The position numbers and the translations under genes were made by a program. Of a DNA stretch of 64,000 nt, positions 12,346-25,591 are shown piece by piece. Origin of the DNA: Cellulomonas endophytica (GTDB lineage Bacteria > Actinomycetota > Actinomycetes > Actinomycetales > Cellulomonadaceae); contig NZ_RWJX01000016.1 of NCBI RefSeq assembly GCF_004123805.1, positions 1 to 64,000 of the forward strand, written 5' to 3'. Positions within the stretch are counted from its first letter, which is position 1. Each line of letters begins with the position of its first letter. A model generated the notes under the pieces. It was not told where the DNA came from and ran no database searches. It saw nothing but the letters and a program-made list of their open reading frames with translations.

Positions 12346-13023
12346 ATGACGACCCCCGGGCCCACGACGGAGACGCTCCCGCACGGCCGGGTCGCCGCGG
12401 CGGTCGACCGGCGCCACTGGCGCGTCGTGCTCGGCACCCTGCGCGCGGTGCTCGTCGCCCCCGACTTCGCGACGGGGGCGGAGCTCGTGCAGCAGGTCGC
12501 GGAGGCGGCGGAGGCGGCGGGCCACCACCCCGACGTGCTGCTGCGGTGGGGCAGCGTCACGATCACGCTGGTGTCGCACGACGCGGGCGGGCTGACGGCG
12601 CGGGACGTGGCGCTGGCGCGCACGGTCTCGGCGCTCGCGGACCGCCTGGGCATGACGGGCGCGCCGGAGCGCGTGCAGGCGGTGGAGCTCGCGGTCGACG
12701 CCCTCGACCGGCCGGGGGTGCGGCCCTTCTGGGCGGCGGTCCTCGGCTACGCCGACCACCCGGGGGACGGCGGGCTCGTCGGGCCGACGGGGGAGGGGCC
12801 GACGGTCTGGTTCCAGCAGATGGACAGCCCGCGGCCGCAGCGCAACCGGCTGCACGTCGACGTGTCGGTCGGCGAGGACGAGGCCCCCCGCCGGGTCGCG
12901 GCCGCCCTCGCCGCGGGCGGCCGGCTCGTGTCCGACGCGGAGGCGCCGGCGTTCTGGGTCCTGGCGGACGCGGAGGGCAACGAGGCCTGCGTCTGCACGT
13001 GGCAGGGGCGCCCGACGGCGTGA
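12346..13023 (+). CDS. PCD-like (pterin carbinolamine dehydratase) domain fused to a VOC/glyoxalase domain
   Basis: 225 residues. The N-terminal half (about 1-100) matches pterin-4a-carbinolamine dehydratase: [20 protein letters not shown] with the paired His, then [21 protein letters not shown]. The C-terminal half (about 105-225) is a vicinal-oxygen-chelate domain ([48 protein letters not shown]) with His and Glu candidates for a metal site. Such fusions are annotated in actinobacteria as 4a-hydroxytetrahydrobiopterin dehydratase/VOC proteins. No pterin-dependent hydroxylase is nearby, so the substrate is unknown. A CACGGT hexamer ends 6 nt before the ATG. Confidence 0.82.
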   Translation: MTTPGPTTETLPHGRVAAAVDRRHWRVVLGTLRAVLVAPDFATGAELVQQVAEAAEAAGHHPDVLLRWGSVTITLVSHDAGGLTARDVALARTVSALADRLGMTGAPERVQAVELAVDALDRPGVRPFWAAVLGYADHPGDGGLVGPTGEGPTVWFQQMDSPRPQRNRLHVDVSVGEDEAPRRVAAALAAGGRLVSDAEAPAFWVLADAEGNEACVCTWQGRPTA

Positions 13024-13103
13024 GCCCGAGGGGCGGACCGGCACCCGGGGCACGACGCGGGCGGACGTACCGTGAGGGCCCCCGAACAGAGGAGCCCCTG
13101 GCG

Positions 13104-14966
13104 ATGAGCCGTCCGCTGCGCTCGCGCACGTCCACCCACGGCCGCAACATGGCCGGCGCCCGGGCGCTCTGGCGCGCCACGGGCATGGGCTCGGAGGACT
13201 TCGGCAAGCCGATCGTCGCCATCGCGAACTCGTACACGCAGTTCGTCCCGGGGCACGTGCACCTCAAGGACATGGGCGACCTCGTCGCCTCGGCGATCCG
13301 CGAGGCCGGCGGCGTGGCCAAGGAGTTCAACACCATCGCGGTCGACGACGGCATCGCGATGGGCCACGGCGGGATGCTCTACTCCCTGCCCAGCCGCGAC
13401 CTCATCGCGGACTCCGTGGAGTACATGGTCAACGCGCACACCGCCGACGCGCTCGTGTGCATCTCCAACTGCGACAAGATCACGCCCGGGATGCTCAACG
13501 CGGCGCTGCGGCTGGACATCCCGACGGTGTTCGTCTCCGGCGGGCCGATGGAGGCCGGCAAGGCCGTCGTCGCGGACGGCGTGGCGAAGACCCCCCTGAA
13601 CCTCGTCAACGCCATCAACCTGTCCGCCGACGAGGACGTCTCGGACGCGGCGCTGGCGCAGGTCGAGGAGAACGCCTGCCCCACGTGCGGCTCGTGCTCG
13701 GGCATGTTCACCGCGAACTCCATGAACTGCCTGACGGAGGCGCTCGGGCTGTCGCTGCCCGGCAACGGCTCGACCCTGGCGACCCACAGCGCGCGGCGCG
13801 AGCTCTTCCTCGAGGCCGGCCGCACGGTCGTCGACCTGGCCCGCCGGTACTACGAGGACGAGGACGACAGCGCCGCCCCGCGGGGCATCGCGACGCGGGC
13901 GGCCTTCGCGAACGCGATGACGCTCGACGTGGCCATGGGCGGCTCGACGAACACCGTCCTGCACGTCCTGGCCGCCGCGCAGGAGGCCGAGGTCGACTTC
14001 ACGCTCGCGGAGATCGACGCGATCTCGCGCCGCGTGCCGTGCCTGGCCAAGGTGGCGCCGAACCACCCCGACTACCACATGGAGGACGTGCACCGGGCGG
14101 GCGGCATCCCGGCGCTGCTCGGCGAGCTCGACCGCGCGGGCCTGCTCGACCACGACGTCTCCAGCGTCCACACCCCGACCCTGCGCGCCTGGCTCGACGA
14201 CTGGGACGTGCGGGGAGGGCGGGCGACGGAGCGCGCCGTCGCGCTGTTCCACGCCGCACCGGGCGGCGTGCGGACCACGCAGGCGTTCTCGACGAGCAAC
14301 GCCTGGGCGTCCCTCGACACGGACGCCGCCGGCGGGTGCATCCGCGACGTGGCGCACGCCTACACCGTCGAGGGCGGCCTGGCGGTCCTGCGCGGCAACC
14401 TCGCCGAGGACGGCGCGGTCCTCAAGACCGCCGGCATCGACCCGGACGTCTTCCACTTCGTCGGCCGCGCGCTCGTGTGCGAGTCGCAGGAGGAGGCGGT
14501 CGAGAAGATCCTGCGCAAGGAGGTGCAGCCGGGGCACGTCGTCGTCGTGCGGTACGAGGGCCCGGCCGGCGGCCCCGGCATGCAGGAGATGCTCTACCCG
14601 ACCTCGTTCCTCAAGGGCCGGGGGCTGGGCAAGGTCTGCGCCCTGATCACGGACGGCCGGTTCTCCGGCGGCTCGTCGGGGATCTCCGTCGGGCACGTCT
14701 CCCCGGAGGCCGCGTCCGGCGGCGCGATCGGGCTCGTCGAGGACGGCGACCGGATCGAGATCGACGTCGAGACGCGCCTCATCCGGCTGGACGTCCCCGA
14801 CGAGGTGCTGGCCGAGCGGCGCGCGAAGATGGAGGCCTCGGAGCGCCCGTGGCAGCCCGTCGCCCGCGAGCGGTACGTCTCGAAGGCCCTGCAGGCCTAC
14901 GCCGCGATGGCCACGTCGGCCGACCGCGGCGCCGTGCGGGACCTCGGGCGGCTCCGCCGCGGCTAG
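13104..14966 (+). CDS. ilvD: dihydroxy-acid dehydratase, long E. coli-like class
   Basis: 620 residues, close to E. coli IlvD. It dehydrates 2,3-dihydroxyisovalerate and 2,3-dihydroxy-3-methylvalerate to the oxoacids for valine and isoleucine. Signatures are NCDKITPGM (Cys123), [18 protein letters not shown] and [20 protein letters not shown]. At the position where the short class has TPCN this protein reads [11 protein letters not shown] without Cys, which marks the class typified by the [4Fe-4S] enzyme. AGAGGAG precedes the ATG. A second, different ilvD lies 0.9 kb downstream. Confidence 0.95.
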   Translation: MSRPLRSRTSTHGRNMAGARALWRATGMGSEDFGKPIVAIANSYTQFVPGHVHLKDMGDLVASAIREAGGVAKEFNTIAVDDGIAMGHGGMLYSLPSRDLIADSVEYMVNAHTADALVCISNCDKITPGMLNAALRLDIPTVFVSGGPMEAGKAVVADGVAKTPLNLVNAINLSADEDVSDAALAQVEENACPTCGSCSGMFTANSMNCLTEALGLSLPGNGSTLATHSARRELFLEAGRTVVDLARRYYEDEDDSAAPRGIATRAAFANAMTLDVAMGGSTNTVLHVLAAAQEAEVDFTLAEIDAISRRVPCLAKVAPNHPDYHMEDVHRAGGIPALLGELDRAGLLDHDVSSVHTPTLRAWLDDWDVRGGRATERAVALFHAAPGGVRTTQAFSTSNAWASLDTDAAGGCIRDVAHAYTVEGGLAVLRGNLAEDGAVLKTAGIDPDVFHFVGRALVCESQEEAVEKILRKEVQPGHVVVVRYEGPAGGPGMQEMLYPTSFLKGRGLGKVCALITDGRFSGGSSGISVGHVSPEAASGGAIGLVEDGDRIEIDVETRLIRLDVPDEVLAERRAKMEASERPWQPVARERYVSKALQAYAAMATSADRGAVRDLGRLRRG

Positions 14967-14989
14967 GCCGGCGGGACCGCCGCGTGCGG

Positions 14990-15796
14990 TCAGGGCCGGT
15001 CGGCGGGTCCCGTGGCGCGGCCGGCGCCGCCGCCCGCCGGGGCCCCGAGGAGCACGGTCGTCTGCGAGCCGGCGGGCACGTAGCCCAGGCGCGCCGCCAG
15101 CCGGAGCGAGGCGTCGTGGCCGGTCCGGCAGCGCCACTGGGCGACGAGGCCGGCGTCGAGCGCGTCGTTGGTGGCCAGGGCGGCGGCGAGCAGCCCGTGC
15201 CCCTGCCCCCGGCGCTCGGGCGGGGTGAGCACGCCGAGCTGCGCGACGAGCCCGCCGCGGACGTCGTGGCCCGCGGCGGCGAGCCCCTCGTCGCTGCCGT
15301 CGGCGAGGGTCACCAGGACCCGCTCCATCTCGGTGAGGCCCGACTCGCCGACGTCGTCGGCGGGGCACCGGCGCACGACCTCCGCCAGCGCCGACGGCTC
15401 GTCGCTCACCTCGACCTCGGAGAGCCCCGGGTGCTCGACGTAGGCGTCGGCGTAGGCGAGCGCGGCGGCGCCGAGCAGCCGCGGACGGGTGCCGGCCCGG
15501 GCGGCGACCCCGCGCAGCAGCGCCGGCCCGTCGAGGTGCCACCCGGCCGGGTCGTCGAGGAACCAGGCGGGCCCGACCGCCACGACGGTGCCGAACAGCC
15601 GGACCACGCTGACGACGTCGTCGCGCGGCACCTCGACCACCCGGGCGGCCAGCGCGTCGTCGGGCAGACCGAGCGAGCGCGCCCAGCCCAGCCGCACGAT
15701 CGCGACGGTGTTCTCCTCCAGGGCTCCCGCCTGCTCGGCGCGCCCCGCGCCCTCGCCGCCCTCCGTGCCCTCCGTGCCCTCCGTGCGACCCGTCAC
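14990..15796 (-). CDS. GNAT family acetyltransferase
   Basis: 268 residues. The acetyl-CoA-binding motif lies in the C-terminal half (VAQLGVLTPPERRGQGHGLL), followed by NDALDAGLVAQWRCRTGHDA and RLAARLGYVPAG, as in GNATs with a degenerate N-terminal domain. The first 25 residues are Gly/Glu/Thr-rich with a TEGTEGTEG repeat, and a later start is possible. TAGCGT ends 8 nt before the GTG at 15796. It is inserted on the opposite strand between the two ilvD genes. The substrate is unknown. Confidence 0.8.
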   Translation of the reverse strand: MTGRTEGTEGTEGGEGAGRAEQAGALEENTVAIVRLGWARSLGLPDDALAARVVEVPRDDVVSVVRLFGTVVAVGPAWFLDDPAGWHLDGPALLRGVAARAGTRPRLLGAAALAYADAYVEHPGLSEVEVSDEPSALAEVVRRCPADDVGESGLTEMERVLVTLADGSDEGLAAAGHDVRGGLVAQLGVLTPPERRGQGHGLLAAALATNDALDAGLVAQWRCRTGHDASLRLAARLGYVPAGSQTTVLLGAPAGGGAGRATGPADRP

Positions 15797-15858
15797 GCCG
15801 GGCGACGCTACCGTCGCGCCCCGCGGGACCGGGCACCGTCCGCGGCAGGACGCGGACG

Positions 15859-15864
15859 TAGGCT
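15859..15864 (+). promoter_or_regulatory. -10 element (TAGGCT) for leaderless second ilvD
   Basis: TAGGCT ends 6 nt before ATG 15871, with no Shine-Dalgarno between them. Confidence 0.55.
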
Positions 15865-15870
15865 GCCGCC

Positions 15871-17580
15871 ATGACGGACACTGCCCCTCCCGCGGTCGAC
15901 ATCAAGCCCCGTTCCCGGCAGGTCACCGACGGGCTGGAGGCCACGGCCGCCCGCGGCATGCTGCGGGCCGTCGGCCTCGGCGACGACGACTTCGCCAAGC
16001 CGCAGATCGGCGTGGCGAGCTCCTGGAACGAGATCACGCCCTGCAACCTCTCGCTCGACCGGCTGGCGAAGGCCGTGAAGAACGGGGTCCACGCCGGCGG
16101 CGGCTACCCGCTGGAGTTCGGCACGATCTCCGTCTCCGACGGCATCTCCATGGGCCACGAGGGGATGCACTTCTCGCTCGTGAGCCGGGACGTCATCGCC
16201 GACTCCGTCGAGACCGTCATGCAGGCCGAGCGCCTCGACGGCTCCGTGCTGCTCGCCGGCTGCGACAAGTCCCTGCCCGGGATGCTCATGGCCGCCGCGC
16301 GCCTGGACCTGGCGAGCGTCTTCCTCTACGCCGGCTCGATCATGCCCGGCTGGGTGAAGCTGTCCGACGGCACGGAGAAGGACGTCACGATCATCGACGC
16401 CTTCGAGGCCGTCGGCGCCTGCGCCCGCGGGCTCATGAGCCGCGAGGACGTCGACCGCATCGAGCGCGCCATCTGCCCGGGCGAGGGCGCGTGCGGCGGC
16501 ATGTACACCGCGAACACCATGGCGTCGGTCGCCGAGGCGATGGGCATGTCCCTGCCGGGCTCGGCCGCGCCGCCGAGCGCCGACCGCCGCCGCGACCAGT
16601 TCGCGCAGCGGTCGGGGGAGGCCGTCGTGGAGCTCCTGCGCCGCGGGATCACGGCGCGGCAGATCATGACGAAGGAGGCGTTCGAGAACGCCATCGCCGT
16701 GGTCATGGCGTTCGGCGGCTCGACGAACGCCGTGCTGCACCTGCTCGCCATCGCCCACGAGGCCGCGGTCGACCTCACCCTCGACGACTTCACGCGCGTG
16801 GCGGCGAAGGTGCCGCACCTGGGCGACCTCAAGCCCTTCGGCCGCTACGTGATGAACGACGTCGACCGCATCGGCGGCGTGCCCGTGCTCATGAAGGCGC
16901 TCCTGGACGCCGGGCTGCTCCACGGCGACTGCCTGACGGTCACGGGCAGGACCGTGGCGGAGAACCTCGCCGACATCGCGCCGCCGGACCCCGACGGCAA
17001 GATCCTGCGGGCGCTCGACGACCCCATCCACCGCACGGGCGGCATCACGATCCTCTCCGGCTCCCTGGCGCCCGAGGGCGCCGTCGTGAAGTCCGCGGGC
17101 TTCGACTCCGACGTCTTCGAGGGCACCGCCCGCGTCTTCGAGCGCGAGCGGGCCGCGATGGACGCGCTCGAGGACGGGACCATCCGCGCGGGCGACGTCG
17201 TCGTCATCCGGTACGAGGGCCCCAAGGGGGGTCCGGGCATGCGCGAGATGCTCGCCATCACCGGGGCGATCAAGGGCGCGGGCCTCGGCAAGGACGTCCT
17301 GCTGCTCACGGACGGCCGCTTCTCCGGCGGGACCACGGGGCTGTGCGTGGGGCACGTCGCGCCCGAGGCCGTCGACGCCGGGCCCATCGCCCTCGTGCGC
17401 GACGGCGACCGCATCCGGCTCGACGTCGCGCACGCCACCCTCGACCTGCTCGTCGAGCCCGCGGAGCTCGAGGCGCGCCGGGCGGGCTGGGCGCCGCTGC
17501 CGCCGCGGTACACGCGGGGCGTGCTCGCGAAGTACCAGAAGCTCGTCCAGTCGGCCTCGAAGGGCGCGGTCCTCATGTGA
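15871..17580 (+). CDS. ilvD: dihydroxy-acid dehydratase, short class with all three Fe-S cysteines
   Basis: 569 residues, shorter than the first copy. It has the three cysteines expected for the oxygen-tolerant [2Fe-2S] class (plant and mycobacterial type): Cys58 in [10 protein letters not shown], Cys131 in [12 protein letters not shown] and Cys208 in [34 protein letters not shown] closes the active site. It lies directly upstream of the ilvB attenuator and is probably transcribed separately, since a strong hairpin follows its stop. It is the likelier housekeeping copy for aerobic valine/isoleucine synthesis; that is an inference. Confidence 0.96.
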   Translation: MTDTAPPAVDIKPRSRQVTDGLEATAARGMLRAVGLGDDDFAKPQIGVASSWNEITPCNLSLDRLAKAVKNGVHAGGGYPLEFGTISVSDGISMGHEGMHFSLVSRDVIADSVETVMQAERLDGSVLLAGCDKSLPGMLMAAARLDLASVFLYAGSIMPGWVKLSDGTEKDVTIIDAFEAVGACARGLMSREDVDRIERAICPGEGACGGMYTANTMASVAEAMGMSLPGSAAPPSADRRRDQFAQRSGEAVVELLRRGITARQIMTKEAFENAIAVVMAFGGSTNAVLHLLAIAHEAAVDLTLDDFTRVAAKVPHLGDLKPFGRYVMNDVDRIGGVPVLMKALLDAGLLHGDCLTVTGRTVAENLADIAPPDPDGKILRALDDPIHRTGGITILSGSLAPEGAVVKSAGFDSDVFEGTARVFERERAAMDALEDGTIRAGDVVVIRYEGPKGGPGMREMLAITGAIKGAGLGKDVLLLTDGRFSGGTTGLCVGHVAPEAVDAGPIALVRDGDRIRLDVAHATLDLLVEPAELEARRAGWAPLPPRYTRGVLAKYQKLVQSASKGAVLM

Positions 17581-17586
17581 CCGGCG

Positions 17587-17619
17587 GCGGTGCCGGGCCC
17601 GTCGCGGGCCCGGCACCGC
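17587..17619 (+). terminator. perfect 15-bp hairpin after ilvD
   Basis: Arms 17587-17601 and 17605-17619 pair perfectly around a TCG loop, 6 nt after the ilvD stop. It separates ilvD from the ilvB leader. There is no clear T-run. Confidence 0.65.
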
Positions 17620-17680
17620 TGCCGTTGTGACTCTCGGCAGATGGACGTGTGAACCACATGCTGAGACGCGCCGGGGAAAC

Positions 17681-17710
17681 ATGACAGGCGGGCGCGGGCG
17701 GGCGTAGGGT
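17681..17710 (+). promoter_or_regulatory. promoter of the ilvB leader and ilvBNC-leuB operon
   Basis: -35 ATGACA (17681-17686), 18-nt spacer, -10 TAGGGT (17705-17710). The predicted transcription start falls on or next to the GTG of the leader peptide at 17717, six bases downstream, so the leader would be translated from a leaderless end. Confidence 0.65.
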
Positions 17711-17716
17711 CGCGGT

Positions 17717-17746
17717 GTGCCGACGATCCTCGTAGTAGTCCCGTAG
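17717..17746 (+). CDS. ilvB leader peptide M-P-T-I-L-V-V-V-P
   Basis: A nine-codon frame, GTG CCG ACG ATC CTC GTA GTA GTC CCG, ending in TAG. Five consecutive codons are Ile-Leu-Val-Val-Val, the three end products of the operon. Two of them are GTA, a codon this GC-rich genome hardly uses, so the ribosome would be sensitive to the supply of charged tRNA-Val. A terminator hairpin follows 40 nt later. This is the layout of ribosome-mediated BCAA attenuation, known upstream of ilvB in Corynebacterium and Streptomyces. Confidence 0.75.
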   Translation: MPTILVVVP

Positions 17747-17785
17747 CGCGCCGACCAGGCCTCCGCACGGTCCGTCAGCGCGCTC

Positions 17786-17823
17786 ACCCCCTGTCCGCCG
17801 GTGTCCCGGCCGGGGGGTCTTTT
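17786..17823 (+). terminator. attenuator terminator upstream of ilvB
   Basis: ACCCCC (17786-17791) pairs with GGGGGT (17813-17818) outside an inner perfect GCCGG/CCGGC stem with a TGTC loop. The structure is followed by C and four T residues (17820-17823). It is the only hairpin I found in the window with a clear T-tract, as expected for a regulated terminator that must work promptly. I did not solve the competing antiterminator pairing. Confidence 0.65.
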
Positions 17824-17907
17824 CATGCCGGGCGACCTGCCCGGCCCGGGGCACCGCCGCAGCAGTCCCACCCGGCCCTCGCGGCCGGTCCACGCAGGGA
17901 GAGCACG

Positions 17908-22497
<4,590 letters not shown>

Positions 22498-22579
22498 CGG
22501 CCCGACCCCGCGCCGGACCCCGCACGACCCGCAGGACCCCGCACGACGAGCAGGACCCGCACCACCCGCAGCACCCCCG

Positions 22580-22624
22580 CCGCCGGCGGGCGGACCCGGC
22601 CCCGCGCCGGGCCCCCGCCGGCGG
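22580..22624 (+). promoter_or_regulatory. large two-tier hairpin in the ilvE leader
   Basis: CCGCCGGCGGG (22580-22590) pairs perfectly with 22614-22624, enclosing an inner CCCGGC/GCCGGG stem. It ends 7 nt before the AGGAGAG Shine-Dalgarno of ilvE. It may terminate the leuB transcript or modulate ilvE. There is no T-tract and no BCAA codon run nearby. Confidence 0.5.
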
Positions 22625-22647
22625 CCCTGCCAGGAGAGAGGCCGTCC

Positions 22648-23772
22648 ATGAGCACCCTCGCCGACCCGACCCGCGTGGCGGACCCGACGACGGACGCCTT
22701 CGTCGTCCACCGCAACCCGAGCCCCGTCCCGGACGCGGTGCGGGCCGAGGCGCTCGTCGCCCCGCGGTTCGGCCAGGTCTTCACCGACCACATGGCGCGC
22801 GTGACGTGGACCGCCGGGCAGGGGTGGCACGACCACCGCGTCGACCCCTACGGCCCCCTCGCGATGGACCCCGCGACGGCGGTGCTGCACTACGCGCAGG
22901 AGATCTTCGAGGGCCTGAAGGCGTACCGGCACGCGGACGGCGGCGTGTGGACGTTCCGGCCCTGGGCCAACGCGGCCCGGCTCCGCCGCTCCGCCGAGCG
23001 GCTCGCGCTCCCGGTCCTGCCCGAGGGCGACTTCCTCGGGTCGCTGCAGGCCCTCGTCCGCGAGGACGTCGCCTGGGTTCCGGACGGGGAGGAGACGAGC
23101 CTCTACCTGCGGCCCTTCATGTACGCCTCGGAGAAGTTCCTCGGGGTGCGCGCCTCCCAGGAGGTGGAGTACCTCGTCATCGCCTCCCCGGTGGGCCCCT
23201 ACTTCGCCGGCGGGCTGCAGCCCGTGTCCATCTGGGTGGCGCAGGACCACCACCGCGCCGGGCCCGGTGGCACCGGTGCCGCCAAGTGCGGCGGCAACTA
23301 CGCCGCGAGCCTGCTGCCGCAGCAGGAGGCGTACGCCCGGGGCTTCGACCAGGTGTGCTTCCTCGACGCGACGACGAACTCCCAGGTCGAGGAGCTCGGC
23401 GGCATGAACGTCGTCGTCGTGCTGGCCGACGGCACCGTCGTGACGCCGCCCGTCTCCGGCTCCATCCTCGAGGGCGTGACGCGCGCGTCCATCCTGCGGC
23501 TGCTCGCCGACAGGGGGCACGAGGTCCAGGAGCGTCCGGTGCCGCTGACGGAGCTCGTCGCCGGCCTCGCCGACGGGTCCGTGTCGGAGGTCTTCGCCTG
23601 CGGCACCGCCGCGGTCGTGTCGCCCATCGGGCGCCTGGCCGGCGAGGGCTTCGACCACGCCGTCCACGGCGGCGAGCCCGGTCCCGTCACGCTGCACGTC
23701 CGCGAGCGGCTCACGGACGTCCAGTACGGCCGCGCGCAGGACACGTACGGCTGGATGTACCGGCTCGCCTGA
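22648..23772 (+). CDS. ilvE: branched-chain amino acid aminotransferase
   Basis: 374 residues, the longer actinobacterial type. A PLP fold-type IV enzyme doing the last step of Val, Leu and Ile synthesis. The Schiff-base Lys is residue 213 in GAAKCGGNYAAS. Other signatures are LHYAQEIFEGLKAYRH, LYLRPFMYASE, QVEELGGMNV and EVFACGTAAVVSPIG. AGGAGAG lies 9 nt before ATG 22648. It follows leuB by 150 bp with a hairpin between, so it may have its own promoter. Confidence 0.97.
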   Translation: MSTLADPTRVADPTTDAFVVHRNPSPVPDAVRAEALVAPRFGQVFTDHMARVTWTAGQGWHDHRVDPYGPLAMDPATAVLHYAQEIFEGLKAYRHADGGVWTFRPWANAARLRRSAERLALPVLPEGDFLGSLQALVREDVAWVPDGEETSLYLRPFMYASEKFLGVRASQEVEYLVIASPVGPYFAGGLQPVSIWVAQDHHRAGPGGTGAAKCGGNYAASLLPQQEAYARGFDQVCFLDATTNSQVEELGGMNVVVVLADGTVVTPPVSGSILEGVTRASILRLLADRGHEVQERPVPLTELVAGLADGSVSEVFACGTAAVVSPIGRLAGEGFDHAVHGGEPGPVTLHVRERLTDVQYGRAQDTYGWMYRLA

Positions 23773-23826
23773 GCCGACGCGGCCCGCCGGAGACGACGGC
23801 GGGCCGACCACGACCGAGGAGCACCC

Positions 23827-25530
23827 GTGACCACCGTCCCGACCGCCGTGCCGACCACCGTCCAGCCCCTCACGGGGGCGGCGAGCGGCTTCCAGGTCTA
23901 CGACACGACCCTGCGCGACGGCGCCCAGCAGGAGGGCATCAACCTCTCCGTCGCGGACAAGCTGGCGCTGGCCCCGCTCCTCGACGAGCTCGGCGTCGGC
24001 TTCATCGAGGGCGGCTGGCCGGGCGCGGTGCCGAAGGACACGGAGTTCTTCCGGCGGGCGGCCAAGGAGCTGGACCTGCGGCACGCGCTCCTCGCGGCGT
24101 TCGGCGCGACGCGCAAGGCCGGCACCCGCGCCGGCGACGACCCGCAGGTCCGGGCGCTGCTCGACGCGGAGACGCCGGTGGTGACGCTCGTCGCGAAGAG
24201 CGACATCCGGCACGTGGAGCGCGCGCTGCGGACCACGGGCGCGGAGAACCTCGCGATGATCCGCGACACCGTCGAGCTGCTCGTGCGCGAGGGGCGGCGC
24301 GTCATGGTCGACGCGGAGCACTTCTTCGACGGCTACCACGCCGACCGGGCCTACGCCCTCGAGGCGCTCGGCGCCGCCCTCGCCGCGGGCGCCGAGGTGC
24401 TCGTCCTGTGCGACACGAACGGCGGCATGCTGCCGCGTGGCGTGGGCGAGGTCGTCACGGACGTCGCGGGCGTGCTCGGCGCCGGGGTGGCGCTGGGGAT
24501 GCACGCCCACAACGACTCCGGCTGCGCGGTGGCGAACACCGTCGCCGCCGTGGAGGCCGGCTGCCGCCACGTGCAGGGGACCGTCAACGGGTACGGCGAG
24601 CGCACGGGCAACGCCGACCTGCTCGCCGTCGTCGCCAACCTCGAGCTCAAGCTCGGGATGCCCGTCCTCGCGCGGGGCCTGCCCGGGACCGACGACGAGG
24701 ACGCCCCCGCCCCGGTCCTCGGGGCCGGGGTCCGCGGCCTGGCGGAGATGACCCGGGTGGCGCACGCCATCAGCGAGATCACGAACATCTCGCCCTTCGC
24801 CCGCCAGCCGTACGTCGGCACGAGCGCCTTCGCCCACAAGGCCGGCCTGCACGCCTCGGCGATCCGCGTGGACCCCGACCTGTACCAGCACATGGACCCG
24901 CGCCTCGTCGGCAACGACATGCGGATGCTCGTCTCCGACATGGCCGGGCGCGCCTCCGTCGAGCTCAAGGGGCGCGAGCTCGGCTTCGACCTCGCCGGCC
25001 AGGGCGAGGTGCTCTCCCGCGTGACGCAGCGGGTCAAGGACGCCGAGGCCAACGGCTACACGTTCGAGGCCGCCGACGCGTCCTTCGCCCTGCTGCTCGC
25101 GGAGGAGGTCGAGGGCCGGCGCCCGCAGTACTTCGCGGTGGAGTCGTGGCGCACGATCGTCGAGCGCAACGGCGGCCGTGGCACCCCGGCGACGGCCGAG
25201 GCGACCGTGAAGCTGCGCGCCGGCGGCGAGCGGGTCGTGACGGTGGGGGAGGGCAACGGCCCCGTCGACGCCCTCGGCCACGCCCTGCGGCAGGCGCTCG
25301 TGCGGGTCTACCCGCTCCTCGAGCGGTTCGAGCTCATCGACTTCAAGGTCCGGATCCTCGACTCCATGCACGGCACGGACGCCGTGACGCGGGTGCTCAT
25401 CGAGACCTCCGACGGCGAGACGTCCTGGAGCACGGTGGGCGTCGGGCCCAACGTCATCGAGGCGTCGTGGGAGGCGCTCACCGACGCCTACATCTGGGGC
25501 CTGCGCCACCACGGCGTCCTGCCGGGCTGA
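23827..25530 (+). CDS. cimA: (R)-citramalate synthase
   Basis: 567 residues. It belongs to the DRE-TIM metallolyase family: [17 protein letters not shown] opens the barrel, with [24 protein letters not shown] and the metal-binding [14 protein letters not shown] later; a C-terminal LeuA-type regulatory dimer domain occupies about 400-540. The FIEGGWPG and KDTEFF features and the length distinguish the citramalate synthase class from 2-isopropylmalate synthase LeuA. The product citramalate is carried by LeuCD and LeuB to 2-oxobutyrate, bypassing threonine deaminase. Its place after ilvE fits that role. Confidence 0.9.
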   Translation: MTTVPTAVPTTVQPLTGAASGFQVYDTTLRDGAQQEGINLSVADKLALAPLLDELGVGFIEGGWPGAVPKDTEFFRRAAKELDLRHALLAAFGATRKAGTRAGDDPQVRALLDAETPVVTLVAKSDIRHVERALRTTGAENLAMIRDTVELLVREGRRVMVDAEHFFDGYHADRAYALEALGAALAAGAEVLVLCDTNGGMLPRGVGEVVTDVAGVLGAGVALGMHAHNDSGCAVANTVAAVEAGCRHVQGTVNGYGERTGNADLLAVVANLELKLGMPVLARGLPGTDDEDAPAPVLGAGVRGLAEMTRVAHAISEITNISPFARQPYVGTSAFAHKAGLHASAIRVDPDLYQHMDPRLVGNDMRMLVSDMAGRASVELKGRELGFDLAGQGEVLSRVTQRVKDAEANGYTFEAADASFALLLAEEVEGRRPQYFAVESWRTIVERNGGRGTPATAEATVKLRAGGERVVTVGEGNGPVDALGHALRQALVRVYPLLERFELIDFKVRILDSMHGTDAVTRVLIETSDGETSWSTVGVGPNVIEASWEALTDAYIWGLRHHGVLPG

Positions 25531-25579
25531 CGCGGCCCGGGCGGCCGCGGCCGGGACGGGCACGGGCCGAGCCGCTCGT

Positions 25580-25585
25580 TAGGGT
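25580..25585 (+). promoter_or_regulatory. -10 element (TAGGGT) for leaderless lipoate ligase gene
   Basis: TAGGGT ends 6 nt before GTG 25592; there is no Shine-Dalgarno. Confidence 0.55.
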
Positions 25586-25591
25586 GGGCCC

